NCBI GenBank assembly: GCA_001544595.2
Contig: FCOH02000017.1
Location: 1 to 64,000 of the forward strand
Source: Caballeronia peredens
GTDB lineage: Bacteria; Pseudomonadota; Gammaproteobacteria; Burkholderiales; Burkholderiaceae
DNA length: 64,000 bases
Direction of reading: 5' to 3'
How positions within the stretch are numbered: the stretch's first letter is position 1; each line of letters begins with the position of its first letter. The notes below the pieces were generated by a model, which was not told where the DNA came from, ran no database searches, and worked only from the letters and a program-made list of their open reading frames with translations. The translations under genes and the position numbers were made by a program. Below, piece after piece: positions 23,943 to 33,421 of the stretch.

Positions 23943-24809
23943 ATGGGACTTTTCTCGTTCGGCAAGAAAGACGACTCCGGTCGCGACGCATATTCCGATT
24001 CTCCGCGCGGTTCGCGCCAGACCGTGCGCACGGAACGCCGCACGCGCAGGTCGGACCGTAGCGAGCGCAGCGACGCGGACGCAATGATGCTCGATCCGAC
24101 CCTGCCCGAGAAGCAGCGCGCCCGACGGCGTCTGGTCGGCGCGATCGCGCTGGTGCTGGCCGCCGTCATCGTCCTGCCGATGGTGCTGGATTCGCGCCCG
24201 AAGCCCGTCACCGACGACATCTCCATCGACATTCCCAATCGCCCGGCGCCGGCTGTCAAGCAGTCGCGCGACGCGGCAGACGCAGACACGCAAGCCGGCG
24301 TCGCGCATGACGGCCCGGCGGGCGCATCGGGCAGCGTGGCAGCGGGCGTGACGCAGCCGCAACCGGCCGCGACCGCTCAGGCCAAACCCGAAGGCAAGGA
24401 ACAACCGAAGCCCGAGACCAAGGCCGACGCGAAGCCGTCGAAGCCCGCCGTCGCCAATCAGGCTGCCCCGCAAACTCAGCCGGCGGCTCAGGCCGCCAGG
24501 CCGCAAACGGCCGAATCCTCGGAAGACACGAGTGCGAACACCGCGGCGAACACGCCGTCGTCGCCAGCCGGCAGCCGCTTCGTGCTGCAGATCGGCCAGT
24601 TCGACGACGAAACCGCCGCGCAAAACTGGGTCAACAAGTTGAAAGCCGCGGGTGTGCCCGCATATCTCGAACATCGCAAGCAGTCGGACGGCTCGACGCG
24701 CTCGCTGTTGCGTGCGGGACCGTTCCCGGATCGCGCGTCGGCGTCGGCTGCGCTCGTGAAGGTGCGTCAGGCCGGGCTTGGCGGCGGCAACCGGTCGGCA
24801 TCGAATTAA
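23943..24809 (+). CDS. SPOR domain-containing cell-division protein (DedD-like)
   Basis: A 288-residue bitopic inner-membrane protein. A basic cytoplasmic head (about residues 1-60) is followed by one membrane helix (LVGAIALVLAAVIVLPMVL, about 64-82) and a Pro/Ala/Gln/Lys-rich periplasmic linker. A C-terminal SPOR domain starts at about 210 (RFVLQIGQFDDETAAQNWVN, then LRAGPFPDRASASAAL). SPOR domains bind septal peptidoglycan lacking stem peptides. Position between folC and cvpA matches E. coli dedD. Confidence 0.92.
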   Translation: MGLFSFGKKDDSGRDAYSDSPRGSRQTVRTERRTRRSDRSERSDADAMMLDPTLPEKQRARRRLVGAIALVLAAVIVLPMVLDSRPKPVTDDISIDIPNRPAPAVKQSRDAADADTQAGVAHDGPAGASGSVAAGVTQPQPAATAQAKPEGKEQPKPETKADAKPSKPAVANQAAPQTQPAAQAARPQTAESSEDTSANTAANTPSSPAGSRFVLQIGQFDDETAAQNWVNKLKAAGVPAYLEHRKQSDGSTRSLLRAGPFPDRASASAALVKVRQAGLGGGNRSASN

Positions 24810-24818
24810 GCGCGCCCG

Positions 24819-25352
24819 ATGTTCACTGCGTTCGACTATGCCGTGATGGCCGTGATCGGCCTGTCCGCCTTGCGCGGCATGTGGCGCGGCCTGCTGGCCG
24901 AGGCGTTCGGGCTGGTCGGCTGGATCGCCGCCATTCTGATCGCCGGGCGCTGCGTCGGGTTCGTCGTGCCCTATATTCCGGCCACATGGCAAGGCGGCGC
25001 GCTGACGCAATGGCTCGTGGCGTTCGTGCTGGTGGTCGCGGCGGTGCTGCTGTTGTCGAGCGTGCTGTCAGCGCTCCTCACGCGCATCACGGAAGTGACC
25101 GGCCTGCGCGGTGTGGACCGCTCGCTGGGTCTGCTGTTCGGCCTCGTGAGAGGGGCTATATTGGTAGTGATCCTGGTCGCCCTCGCTGGCTTGACCGAGC
25201 TGCCTGAAAAGGATTTCTGGCGCAACGCGCTGCTGAGGCCGATGGCCGAGCAGGGCGTGCGAGAACTGAAAACGCTGCTCCCCGATACGCTCGCCGCGTA
25301 CGTGCACGTCGCCCCCGCTTTGAGCGGCCCGGCGCCAAACGCCGCACAATAG
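24819..25352 (+). CDS. cvpA: CvpA family membrane protein
   Basis: A 177-residue protein with four hydrophobic segments and the conserved start FTAFDYAVMAVIGLSALRG. GLLAEAFGLVGWIAAI and RSLGLLFGLVRGAILVVIL are typical CvpA blocks. Family members support colicin V production and envelope or stress functions and usually precede purF, as here. It lies 9 bp after the SPOR gene. Confidence 0.92.
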   Translation: MFTAFDYAVMAVIGLSALRGMWRGLLAEAFGLVGWIAAILIAGRCVGFVVPYIPATWQGGALTQWLVAFVLVVAAVLLLSSVLSALLTRITEVTGLRGVDRSLGLLFGLVRGAILVVILVALAGLTELPEKDFWRNALLRPMAEQGVRELKTLLPDTLAAYVHVAPALSGPAPNAAQ

Positions 25353-25508
25353 ACGAACGGCCGGCTACACGGGGAATGCGCGACGGCTCGAAGATGCGCT
25401 TCGATTCGGCTTTCGTGCGACCTTCGTGCGGCCGAATTTCGAGAGAAGTGCCCGACGTGAGCCGGCACCGCCTCGTCTACCCGTTTCGACTCTTTGAAGG
25501 ACCATGCC

Positions 25509-27056
25509 ATGTGCGGCATCGTAGGTGTAGTTTCCCAAAGTCCCGTCAATCAGCTGATCTATGACAGCCTGCTCCTGCTGCAGCATCGCGGCCAGGACGC
25601 GGCGGGCATCGCCACGGCGAACGGCAATAACTTCCATATGCACAAGGCCAACGGCATGGTGCGCGACGTGTTCCGCACGCGCAACATGCGCAGCCTGCCG
25701 GGCAACGTGGGCATCGGTCAGGTGCGCTATCCGACCGCCGGTTCCGCGTCGAGCGAAGAGGAAGCGCAGCCGTTCTACGTCAACGCGCCGTTCGGGATCA
25801 TCCTCGCGCACAACGGCAACCTGACGAACTGGACGCAGTTGAAGGACGAGATGTTCCGCATCGATCGCCGGCACATCAACACGGCGTCCGACACCGAAGT
25901 GCTGCTCAACGTCTTCGCGCATGAACTGCAGCTCGCGAGTTCGGGCCTGCAACTCGACGCCGCCGCGCTGTGGAAGGCCGTGGGGGGCGTGCATCGGCGG
26001 GTGAAGGGGTCGTATGCGATCGTCTCGCTTATCGCGGGTTACGGGCTCGTGGCGTTCCGCGATCCGTTCGGCATTCGCCCGCTCGTGCTCGGCAAGCTGG
26101 AAACGGCAACGGGCGTCGAGTGGATGGTGGCGTCGGAGTCGGTGGCGATCGAAGGCATCGGCTTCGAGTTCGTGCGCGATGTCGAGCCGGGCGAGGCCAT
26201 TTTCATCGACGCCGAAGGCAACCTGCACAGCCATCAATGCGCCGACAAGCCGACGCTCAATCCGTGCATTTTCGAGCTCGTGTATCTCGCGCGTCCGGAC
26301 TCGTGCCTCGACGGCGTGCCGGTCTACAACGCGCGCCTGCGCATGGGCGACTATCTCGCCGAGAAGATCAAGCGCGTGCTGCCGGACGTGCCGATCGACG
26401 TCGTGATGCCGATTCCCGATTCCTCGCGCCCCGCCGCGATGCAGGTCGCCGCGAAGCTCGGCGTCGAGTATCGCGAAGGGTTCTTCAAGAACCGCTATGT
26501 GGGCCGCACCTTCATCATGCCGGGGCAGGCGGTGCGCAAGAAATCGGTGCGCCAAAAGCTCAACGCGATGGGCATCGAGTTCAAGGGCAAGAACGTGCTG
26601 ATCGTCGACGATTCCATCGTGCGCGGCACGACTTCGCACGAGATCGTCCAGATGGCCCGCGACGCCGGCGCGAACAAGGTGATCTTCGCCTCGGCGGCGC
26701 CGCCGGTGAAGTTCCCGAACGTGTACGGCATCGACATGCCGACGCGCGGCGAACTCGTCGCGCACGGGCGCAGCGATGAAGAAGTCGCGCGCATGATCGG
26801 CGCGGATCATCTCGTGTATCAGGACGTCGAGGATCTCAAGAACGCGATTCGCGACATCAATCCGAACCTCCGGGAATTCGAAGCCTCGTGCTTCGACGGC
26901 AACTACATTACCGGCGACGTGACGACCGATTATCTCGATCGCATCGAGACGGCGCGTCTTGCGCCGCAGTCGCAGTCGGATCGCGATGCCGCGAGCGAAG
27001 CGCAAGAGGGCGGCATGACGCGCTCGCAGTTGCATTTGCAACTATCGGTCGAGTGA
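25509..27056 (+). CDS. purF: amidophosphoribosyltransferase
   Basis: A 515-residue enzyme for the first committed step of purine synthesis (PRPP plus glutamine to phosphoribosylamine). The start ATG 25509 gives MCGIVGVVS, so Met removal exposes the catalytic N-terminal Cys; the in-frame ATG 15 bp earlier would destroy this and was rejected. The glutaminase blocks RYPTAGSASSEEEAQPFYV and AHNGNLTN are followed by the PRPP-binding VLIVDDSIVRGTTSHEIV. Confidence 0.98.
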   Translation: MCGIVGVVSQSPVNQLIYDSLLLLQHRGQDAAGIATANGNNFHMHKANGMVRDVFRTRNMRSLPGNVGIGQVRYPTAGSASSEEEAQPFYVNAPFGIILAHNGNLTNWTQLKDEMFRIDRRHINTASDTEVLLNVFAHELQLASSGLQLDAAALWKAVGGVHRRVKGSYAIVSLIAGYGLVAFRDPFGIRPLVLGKLETATGVEWMVASESVAIEGIGFEFVRDVEPGEAIFIDAEGNLHSHQCADKPTLNPCIFELVYLARPDSCLDGVPVYNARLRMGDYLAEKIKRVLPDVPIDVVMPIPDSSRPAAMQVAAKLGVEYREGFFKNRYVGRTFIMPGQAVRKKSVRQKLNAMGIEFKGKNVLIVDDSIVRGTTSHEIVQMARDAGANKVIFASAAPPVKFPNVYGIDMPTRGELVAHGRSDEEVARMIGADHLVYQDVEDLKNAIRDINPNLREFEASCFDGNYITGDVTTDYLDRIETARLAPQSQSDRDAASEAQEGGMTRSQLHLQLSVE

Positions 27057-27091
27057 TGAGCCGATAGAGCGCTTCGTCGCCGTTCCGAACG

Positions 27092-27127
27092 AGCCCGCTT
27101 CGTCGATCGAGACAAGCGGGCTTTTTT
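27092..27127 (+). terminator. purF terminator
   Basis: AGCCCGCTT (27092-27100) pairs perfectly with AAGCGGGCT (27114-27122) around a 13-nt loop and is followed by a T-run. Confidence 0.9.
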
Positions 27128-27169
27128 GCGGCTTTTTGCGTTTCGAGCCTTTGAACAAGGGAGAAAAAC

Positions 27170-28357
27170 ATGGACGACAACCTGAGTTTCGATACGCTCG
27201 CCGTGCGCGCCGGAACCCTGCGCAGCGAATTCAACGAACACGCCGAGGCGCTGTTCCTCACGTCGAGCTTCTGTTTTTCGAGCGCAGCGGAGGCCGCCGA
27301 GCGCTTCAAGAACGCGGAAGAAGCGTACACGTACTCGCGCTTCACTAACCCGACCGTCACGATGTTCCAGAACCGCCTCGCCGCGCTCGAAGGCGGTGAG
27401 GCGTGCATGGCGACGGCATCGGGGATGTCGGCGATCCTGTCGGTCGTGATGGCGTCGATGCAGCAGGGCGATCACATCGTCAGTTCGAAGAGCCTGTTCG
27501 GCTCGACGATCGGCATGTTCACGCAGATCTTCCCGAAGTTCGGCATCACGACCACGTTCGTCGATGCAACCAGGCCTGAGGAATGGCAGGCGGCCGTTAA
27601 GCCGGAAACGAAAATGTTCTTCCTCGAAACGCCGTCGAATCCGTTGACGGAGATCGCGGACATCGAAGCGATCGGCAAGATCGCGAAGGCTGCGGGCGCG
27701 CTCTTTGTCGTCGATAACTGTTTTTGCAGTCCGGCGTTGCAGCAGCCTTTGAAACTCGGCGCGGATGTCGTGATGCATTCGGCCACCAAGTTCCTCGACG
27801 GACAAGGGCGCGTGCTCGGCGGCGCGCTCGTCGGCACGAAGCGCTTCATCATGGAAACCGTCTTTCCCTTCGTGCGTAGTGCCGGTCCGACGATGTCCGC
27901 GTTCAACGCGTGGGTCTTGCTGAAGGGCATGGAGACGTTGCCGCTGCGCGTCGAGAAGCAGTCGGCGAATGCGCTGGAGATCGCGCGCTGGCTGGAAACG
28001 CATCCGGCCGTCGCGCGCGTGTTCTATCCGGGGCTCGAATCGCATCCGCAATACGAAGTGGCGAAGAAGCAGCAGAAGGCGGGCGGCGCGATTCTGTCGT
28101 TCGAGCTCAAGGGCGACACGCAGGAGCAGCAGCGCGCGAACGCATGGCGCGTGATCGACGGCACGAAACTCTGCTCGATCACCGGCAATCTCGGCGATAC
28201 GCGCACGACGATCACGCATCCGTCGACGACGACGCACGGACGCCTCACGCCCGAAGTGCGCGAAGCGGCGGGCATACGCGAAGGGCTGATTCGTCTTGCG
28301 GTGGGACTCGAAAATCCGGCGGATATCCGCGCCGATCTGGAGCGTGGCCTGAACTAG
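27170..28357 (+). CDS. metZ: O-succinylhomoserine sulfhydrylase
   Basis: A 395-residue Cys/Met-metabolism PLP enzyme that makes homocysteine directly from O-succinylhomoserine and sulfide. The PLP lysine is Lys207 in HSATKFLDGQGRVLGG; YSRFTNPTV and MATASGMSAIL are family blocks. The N-terminus LSFDTLAVRAGTLRSEFNEH is MetZ-like, and the gene's position behind purF is the usual MetZ context. Cystathionine gamma-synthase is a less likely alternative. Its TAG stop shares a CTAG tetramer with the convergent AraC gene. Confidence 0.93.
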   Translation: MDDNLSFDTLAVRAGTLRSEFNEHAEALFLTSSFCFSSAAEAAERFKNAEEAYTYSRFTNPTVTMFQNRLAALEGGEACMATASGMSAILSVVMASMQQGDHIVSSKSLFGSTIGMFTQIFPKFGITTTFVDATRPEEWQAAVKPETKMFFLETPSNPLTEIADIEAIGKIAKAAGALFVVDNCFCSPALQQPLKLGADVVMHSATKFLDGQGRVLGGALVGTKRFIMETVFPFVRSAGPTMSAFNAWVLLKGMETLPLRVEKQSANALEIARWLETHPAVARVFYPGLESHPQYEVAKKQQKAGGAILSFELKGDTQEQQRANAWRVIDGTKLCSITGNLGDTRTTITHPSTTTHGRLTPEVREAAGIREGLIRLAVGLENPADIRADLERGLN

Positions 28358-29139
28358 TGCGCGCGCGGCGCCGTCATTCCGGTCGCGCGCCATTGACCCG
28401 GCGCGATGCCGAAGCGTCGCGTGAACGCGTGCGTGAATGCGCTCTGATCGGCGAAGCCGACTTCGAGTGCGACATAAGTCAGCGTCGCGCGTGGATCGGC
28501 GAGCAGCGTGAGCGCCGTATCGAGCCGCAAGCGATGCAGATAGCGATGCGGCGTTTCGCCGAACGCTTCGTTGAAGAGCTGATGAAAACGCCGCATGCCG
28601 AAACCGCAATGCGCGGCGAGATCGGCGATGCGCAGCGGCTCCGACAGATGCAGACGCAGCCATCGGTCGATGCGCGCGAAGTCGAGCCCGCGCATGGCGC
28701 CGAGTGCGGCATCGGCATGACCGCTGTCGTGCATCAGCGCGCCGCACAGATGCGCGGCGGCTTGCCACGCGAAGCGCTCGGATGCACGCGCCTCGACGAT
28801 GTGCATATGACGCGCGACATCGGCGACGAGCCGCGTCATGCGCGGATCGATTGCGATGGCCCGGGCGCGCTCGAAGAAGCGCTCGGGCATGGCAATGGAA
28901 GTGGCGGGCAGATCGAGCACGAGCTGGCGGTTGTCGCCGTCGGCCCAGTAGGCGTGGCACGCGCCCGCCGGAATGATCCACGCGCCGCCGCGGTCGATGC
29001 GCGCGCCGTTGCCGTCGACGGCCATTTCCATCGAGCCGTCCATGCCGAGCACGATCTGGTGAAAGTCGTGCATTTCCGACGCCTGCGTCGCTTCATAGCG
29101 ACGCAGCGACACGGCGGGACGAGACAGCAGCGCGCTCAT
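28354..29139 (-). CDS. AraC family transcriptional regulator
   Basis: A 261-residue protein with an N-terminal cupin-like sensor (HDFHQIVLGMDGSMEMAVDG, GGAWIIPAGACHAYW). The C-terminal double helix-turn-helix spans about 160-255 (RIADLAAHCGFGMRRFHQLF and then VALEVGFADQSAFTHAFTRR FG, ending PGQWR). It starts 11 bp after the FKBP gene stop, so the two are probably co-transcribed. It converges on metZ with overlapping stops. Confidence 0.92.
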   Translation of the reverse strand: MSALLSRPAVSLRRYEATQASEMHDFHQIVLGMDGSMEMAVDGNGARIDRGGAWIIPAGACHAYWADGDNRQLVLDLPATSIAMPERFFERARAIAIDPRMTRLVADVARHMHIVEARASERFAWQAAAHLCGALMHDSGHADAALGAMRGLDFARIDRWLRLHLSEPLRIADLAAHCGFGMRRFHQLFNEAFGETPHRYLHRLRLDTALTLLADPRATLTYVALEVGFADQSAFTHAFTRRFGIAPGQWRATGMTAPRAH

Positions 29140-29150
29140 GCTGGCAAGAC

Positions 29151-29492
29151 TCAGACGTCGAGCAGTTCCACTTCGAACACGAGCGTGGCGTTCGGCGGAA
29201 TCACGCCGCCCGCGCCGCGCGCGCCATAGCCGAGTTGCGGCGGAATCGTGAGACGGCGCACGCCGCCCACCTTCATGCCTTGCACGCCTTCATCCCAGCC
29301 CTTGATGACCATGCCGCCGCCGAGTACGAAGGCGAACGGATCGTTGCGGTCCTTGCTCGAATCGAACTTCTGGCCGTCGGTGAGCCAGCCCGTGTAATGC
29401 ACGCTGACGGTCTTGCCGGCGACGGCTTCGGTGCCTTCGCCCACGGTGAGGTCTTCGTATTTGAGACCGGAATCGGTCGTGACTGTCGGCAT
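29151..29492 (-). CDS. FKBP-type peptidyl-prolyl cis-trans isomerase
   Basis: A 113-residue single-domain FKBP without a signal peptide, therefore cytoplasmic. The active-site features VSVHYTGWLTDGQKFDSS, FVLGGGMVIKGWDEGVQGM, LTIPPQLGYG and PNATLVFEVELLDV are complete. From memory it is very similar in length and motif order to the Burkholderia pseudomallei Mip-like FKBP (SmFKBP1/BPSS1823), which is linked to virulence. It lies 112 bp downstream of the polysaccharide polymerase gene and upstream of the AraC regulator. Confidence 0.95.
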   Translation of the reverse strand: MPTVTTDSGLKYEDLTVGEGTEAVAGKTVSVHYTGWLTDGQKFDSSKDRNDPFAFVLGGGMVIKGWDEGVQGMKVGGVRRLTIPPQLGYGARGAGGVIPPNATLVFEVELLDV

Positions 29493-29604
29493 GGTTGCTC
29501 CCTGGTTGCCCGGTCATCGGCGAGGATGAGCCGGTGGTCGAAACCGATATTGTAGAACGTCGCAGGGAAGCGGGCGGCGCACATGCGCCGGCCCGAGAAG
29601 GTCT

Positions 29605-31017
29605 TCAGAAATGCGGTCCGCGCGGGCCGAAGCGTGAGCCGATGCGCGGTGCGACATCCGGCCTGATGTGCCTGCCTATCGCCGTGCCGATCGTGGCGCC
29701 GCTCTGCGAGTCTTCCATCGGTGTGGCCGCGGCATAAGCGTGATTGCTCTGTCTGGCGATCCTGAGCGCTCGCACGCGCAGATAAGCCAGCGCAACCAGC
29801 GTCCACGGTGCGAGATAGGCGAACTCGGGCACGGAGACCATCATCATCGTCCAGGTCGCGGCGCAGCACTGGCGCAGCGCCATGCCGCGCGCGTCCCAGT
29901 CGAGCCTGAACGCGGGATAAAGCATCAGCGCGCTGATGAAGATCGTGCCGACGACGCCGGTGTTGACCAGCAGCGTCGAAAACAAATCGGTCGAGCGGAT
30001 ATAGCCGAAGCCGATGCCGAACAACTGATTGAGCGGCGCCGCATGCGCCCACAATCTCAGCGATTCGATGAAGAGCAGCGCGCGGTCCGAGCCCGATTCG
30101 GTCTTCTGCTCGAGCTTGTCCGTAACCATCTGCTTGAACAGATCGGCGATGTAGTCCTGCGCGATATAGGCGATCACGCACAGCACGAACAACCCGATGA
30201 GCGCCTTGACCGGATTGATGCCGAGCTTGCGCACACGGATCAGCAGATACACCGCGTAGCCGATCAGCACCGTCGACGACGTGGTCATCACGAGCGAGAG
30301 ACCGATCACCCATACCGGCCAGCGCACGCGCGAGGTCGCGTTGAAATAGACCCAGAACGGGAAGATGGACATCGCGTACATCGAAGGCTCGCCGGTGAGC
30401 GCCTTCAGACGCTGGATCGGAAAGCCCTTTACGTCGATCTGCTGAAACGAGCTGCCGTTCACCGTGCCGTCCGAGCGCACGACGCCGCGACCGAACTGAT
30501 CGCCGAACGCGCGGTTCGAGATGAAATCGCCCGCCTGCCCGGTGGCGACGAAGTAGGCCACTTCGAACATGCCGTACAGCGCGAGCAGCGTGACGGCCGC
30601 GAGGATCCACTGATCCCAGGTTGGCTTGTAGTAGTGGTACACGTAGGCCGCATAGAGCACGACGGCCGCCACGTAGATCGACTGCGTGAACATGCTCTTG
30701 CGCAGAACGAACGTGATGGGATCGGTCTCGTCGACGAGCACGACCTTGCTGAAGTCGGGATCGAAGGGCGCCATGACATCGGCGAACTGCGACGTGCAGA
30801 ACATCAGCAGCCACACGACGATCGCCGCGCCCACGAAGTGGAGCCAGTGCTTGCGCGCGCGGCCGCCGAACAGCAGCACGAGCGGCACGGAGAGGAAGCA
30901 CATCAGATAGCCGATCGTCGTGCCCTGAATGGACGGTGCGACGAGGAACGACGTCACCGGCATCGCGAAGGCCCAGATCCTGTAGTAGAGGTCGGTCAGA
31001 GCCGCTTTTTCTTTCAT
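29605..31017 (-). CDS. polysaccharide polymerase-like membrane protein (Wzy/O-antigen ligase type)
   Basis: A 470-residue polytopic protein with about ten to twelve hydrophobic helices and a large central hydrophilic loop (about residues 165-215), a layout typical of Wzy polymerases and O-antigen ligases. The C-terminal tail is soluble and charged. Sequence motifs in these families are weak, so the call rests on topology and on its position 55 bp downstream of the Wzc-type kinase in an exopolysaccharide locus. The likely role is periplasmic polymerisation of repeat units. Confidence 0.75.
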   Translation of the reverse strand: MKEKAALTDLYYRIWAFAMPVTSFLVAPSIQGTTIGYLMCFLSVPLVLLFGGRARKHWLHFVGAAIVVWLLMFCTSQFADVMAPFDPDFSKVVLVDETDPITFVLRKSMFTQSIYVAAVVLYAAYVYHYYKPTWDQWILAAVTLLALYGMFEVAYFVATGQAGDFISNRAFGDQFGRGVVRSDGTVNGSSFQQIDVKGFPIQRLKALTGEPSMYAMSIFPFWVYFNATSRVRWPVWVIGLSLVMTTSSTVLIGYAVYLLIRVRKLGINPVKALIGLFVLCVIAYIAQDYIADLFKQMVTDKLEQKTESGSDRALLFIESLRLWAHAAPLNQLFGIGFGYIRSTDLFSTLLVNTGVVGTIFISALMLYPAFRLDWDARGMALRQCCAATWTMMMVSVPEFAYLAPWTLVALAYLRVRALRIARQSNHAYAAATPMEDSQSGATIGTAIGRHIRPDVAPRIGSRFGPRGPHF

Positions 31018-31072
31018 CGTCGATGGGTACGTGTGCCCGTTCCTCGGTTAGGGTCGATCGCGGCGCATCGCA

Positions 31073-33421
31073 TCAATTCGCCTTGAACGTGCTCGTATAA
31101 GCGGCCGCGTAGCCATAGCTGCGGCGATTGCTCGCGCGCCGTGGAATCGCGTTGAAGACCGAACCCACGAGCCTGCCGCCCGCGCGCTGCACTTTCTTCA
31201 CGGTATCCTCGATCTCCTGCTCGCTCTGAATGCCGGAGCGCAGCACGAGCACGGTCGAGCCTGCGTCGCTCGCGACGATCGCTGCATCGGTGACGACCAG
31301 GAACGGCGGCGTGTCGACGAGCACGAGATCGAACTGTTCGCTCATGCGCGCGAGCGTGTCGCGAAAGCCCGGCATCATCAGAAGTTCGGACGGATTCTCC
31401 GGATAGGCGCCGCACGACATCAGCGAGAGTCCCGGCACGCCGACATAGCGGATCGCGTCGCCGAGCGCCATGTCGCCCTTGAGCACTTCCGCGAGGCCGC
31501 CCGGATTCGACTGCTTGAAGAACGAAGCGATGTGACCGCGCCGCATGTCCGCGTCGATCAGCAATACGCGCAAGCCGATTTCCGCGAGCAGCACGGCGAG
31601 ATTCGCGGCGACGAAGCTCTTGCCCGCCGAAGGAATCGGACCGGTCAGCATCACGATGTTGTTGGGCGCATTGGTCAGATCGCGATACAGCTCCGTGCGC
31701 ACCGCGCGCAGCGCTTCGACCGCCGGATCGTGCGGATAGCGCGACGCCAGCACGCGCGCATCGCGATTCGATTCGGGCACGTGCGGCATCGCGAAGGCAT
31801 CGTGCCGCGGAGCTTCGACGTAGGACAGCGCACGCGGTTCGACGCGCCCCTGCGCGCCCGAATAGCCGAGCGGCGCGCGCTCGACCGGCGACGTGGCTAT
31901 CTCGTGATCGAGCATGACCTGCTGGCGGCTGTACAGCACTTCGCCGAGAACCGGCACAGACAGGCGGCGCTCGACGAACATCGGATCGGTCACGCCGATC
32001 ATCGCGTGACGGCGCAGGAAAATGAAGAACGTGCCGATGAAAAAGCCGAGCCCCGTTCCCGCGATGATCACGAGCGGCTTGTTCGGCTTCACGGGACGAT
32101 ACGGACGCAGCGCGTTATCGACGATATGCGCGCCGCCGCTCGTGCTCGCGCGGCGCACGGAGAGTTCCTCGGCCTTGTTGACCATGCCCATGTAGATGGT
32201 CTCGGCGACGCGTGCGTCACGCGTGAGCTCCGCGTTCTGACGTTCGGACGCCGGCATGCTGTCGAAGCGCGACTGAATCTGCTTGTTGGACGATTCGAGC
32301 TGCGAAATCTGCTCGTCGAGATTGCGCACTTGCGGGCTGTCGGGCTGGAAGCGCTGCAAGGCCTGCGTGCGCTGAAGTTTCAGCGTCGCGAGCTGTTGCA
32401 TCGACACGATGCTGCCTTGCAAATAGGCCTGTGCCTCGTTGATCGGCTGCACGGACTGCGACTTCGCGCGGAACGCGCTCAGGTTGCCTTCGGCCTGCTT
32501 CAGGTCGCGTTCAAGGCGCGGCAGTTCTCCTCGGATGAATTCGAGTGTCTTCGTATCATTGGCCTGACGGCTTGCGATAGCGGAGTTCAGGTAAGCCTGA
32601 CCGAGCGCGTTGGCGACGTCGGCCGTGAGCTGCGGGTCGTCGGCGTTGAAGGAAATCTGCACGACTCCCGTGTCTTTCGTCGACTCGGCCACCTTCATCG
32701 TCTTCTTCATGAGCGCGATGGCGTCGAGCGTGTTCAGGCGCGTCACGCTGAAGTGCACGCCCGGACGGCCCACGACATGATTGACGAGCATCGACACGCC
32801 ATTCGCCGACGCGGGACGGCCCACCGTGCCGCGCAGGATCGTTTCGCCGTCGGGGTCGCGCAATTCGTATTGGTTATTGGCAAGAATGACGAGATCGAGC
32901 TTCTGGTCTTCGAGCGCCGGCGGCACGTCGAGCCGGCCGATCTGCAGGTCCTCGCCACCCCAGCCATATGAGTCGAGGCCGAACCATGCTGGTGCGAGAT
33001 GCCCCTTTTTAGCAAACAGATCGGCGATCTGGCCGAGCACCGGGAACGTGTTCGGCTTGACCTTGATATCGAAATGAAACTGCTTCAGAACCGGCTCCAG
33101 CACCGAGCGGCTCTGCATCACCGAAATTTCCGCGGGCGCGATCTGATTGATCGTCTGCTGCGGCTGTTGTGCCTGCTGCTGGTTCTGAGGTGCGATGCCG
33201 AGTGCGTTTGGATCCGGCGGATCCACGCGCACGACGACATCGGCGGAATAGATGGGTTTCGCGAGGAACGCATACGCGCTCGCAAGCGCGGCCGCTACCA
33301 CGACAAAGAGCAGGAGCATGCCGAGGTGATCGCGCAGGAGCTTGAGCATGTCGCTCGCGGTGAATTCACCATCGTCCTTGCCAGGGCGCGAAGATCCGGA
33401 GTTGACATAGAGGGTGTTCAA
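31073..33421 (-). CDS. polysaccharide co-polymerase / tyrosine autokinase (Wzc type)
   Basis: A 782-residue protein from TTG 33421, which has GAGGA 8 nt upstream; an ATG at 33493 without such a site would add 24 residues. Wzz-type helices flank a periplasmic coiled-coil region (LLLFVVVAAALASAYAFL near the start, IIAGTGLGFFIGTFFIFL about residue 455). The cytoplasmic BY-kinase domain has Walker A GPIPSAGKSFVAANLA, Walker A' VLLIDADMRRG and Walker B LVLVDTPPFLVVTDA. The tail has only three Tyr (RRSYGYAAAYTSTFKAN), fewer than the classic cluster. It controls chain length and export of the polysaccharide. Confidence 0.92.
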   Translation of the reverse strand: MNTLYVNSGSSRPGKDDGEFTASDMLKLLRDHLGMLLLFVVVAAALASAYAFLAKPIYSADVVVRVDPPDPNALGIAPQNQQQAQQPQQTINQIAPAEISVMQSRSVLEPVLKQFHFDIKVKPNTFPVLGQIADLFAKKGHLAPAWFGLDSYGWGGEDLQIGRLDVPPALEDQKLDLVILANNQYELRDPDGETILRGTVGRPASANGVSMLVNHVVGRPGVHFSVTRLNTLDAIALMKKTMKVAESTKDTGVVQISFNADDPQLTADVANALGQAYLNSAIASRQANDTKTLEFIRGELPRLERDLKQAEGNLSAFRAKSQSVQPINEAQAYLQGSIVSMQQLATLKLQRTQALQRFQPDSPQVRNLDEQISQLESSNKQIQSRFDSMPASERQNAELTRDARVAETIYMGMVNKAEELSVRRASTSGGAHIVDNALRPYRPVKPNKPLVIIAGTGLGFFIGTFFIFLRRHAMIGVTDPMFVERRLSVPVLGEVLYSRQQVMLDHEIATSPVERAPLGYSGAQGRVEPRALSYVEAPRHDAFAMPHVPESNRDARVLASRYPHDPAVEALRAVRTELYRDLTNAPNNIVMLTGPIPSAGKSFVAANLAVLLAEIGLRVLLIDADMRRGHIASFFKQSNPGGLAEVLKGDMALGDAIRYVGVPGLSLMSCGAYPENPSELLMMPGFRDTLARMSEQFDLVLVDTPPFLVVTDAAIVASDAGSTVLVLRSGIQSEQEIEDTVKKVQRAGGRLVGSVFNAIPRRASNRRSYGYAAAYTSTFKAN

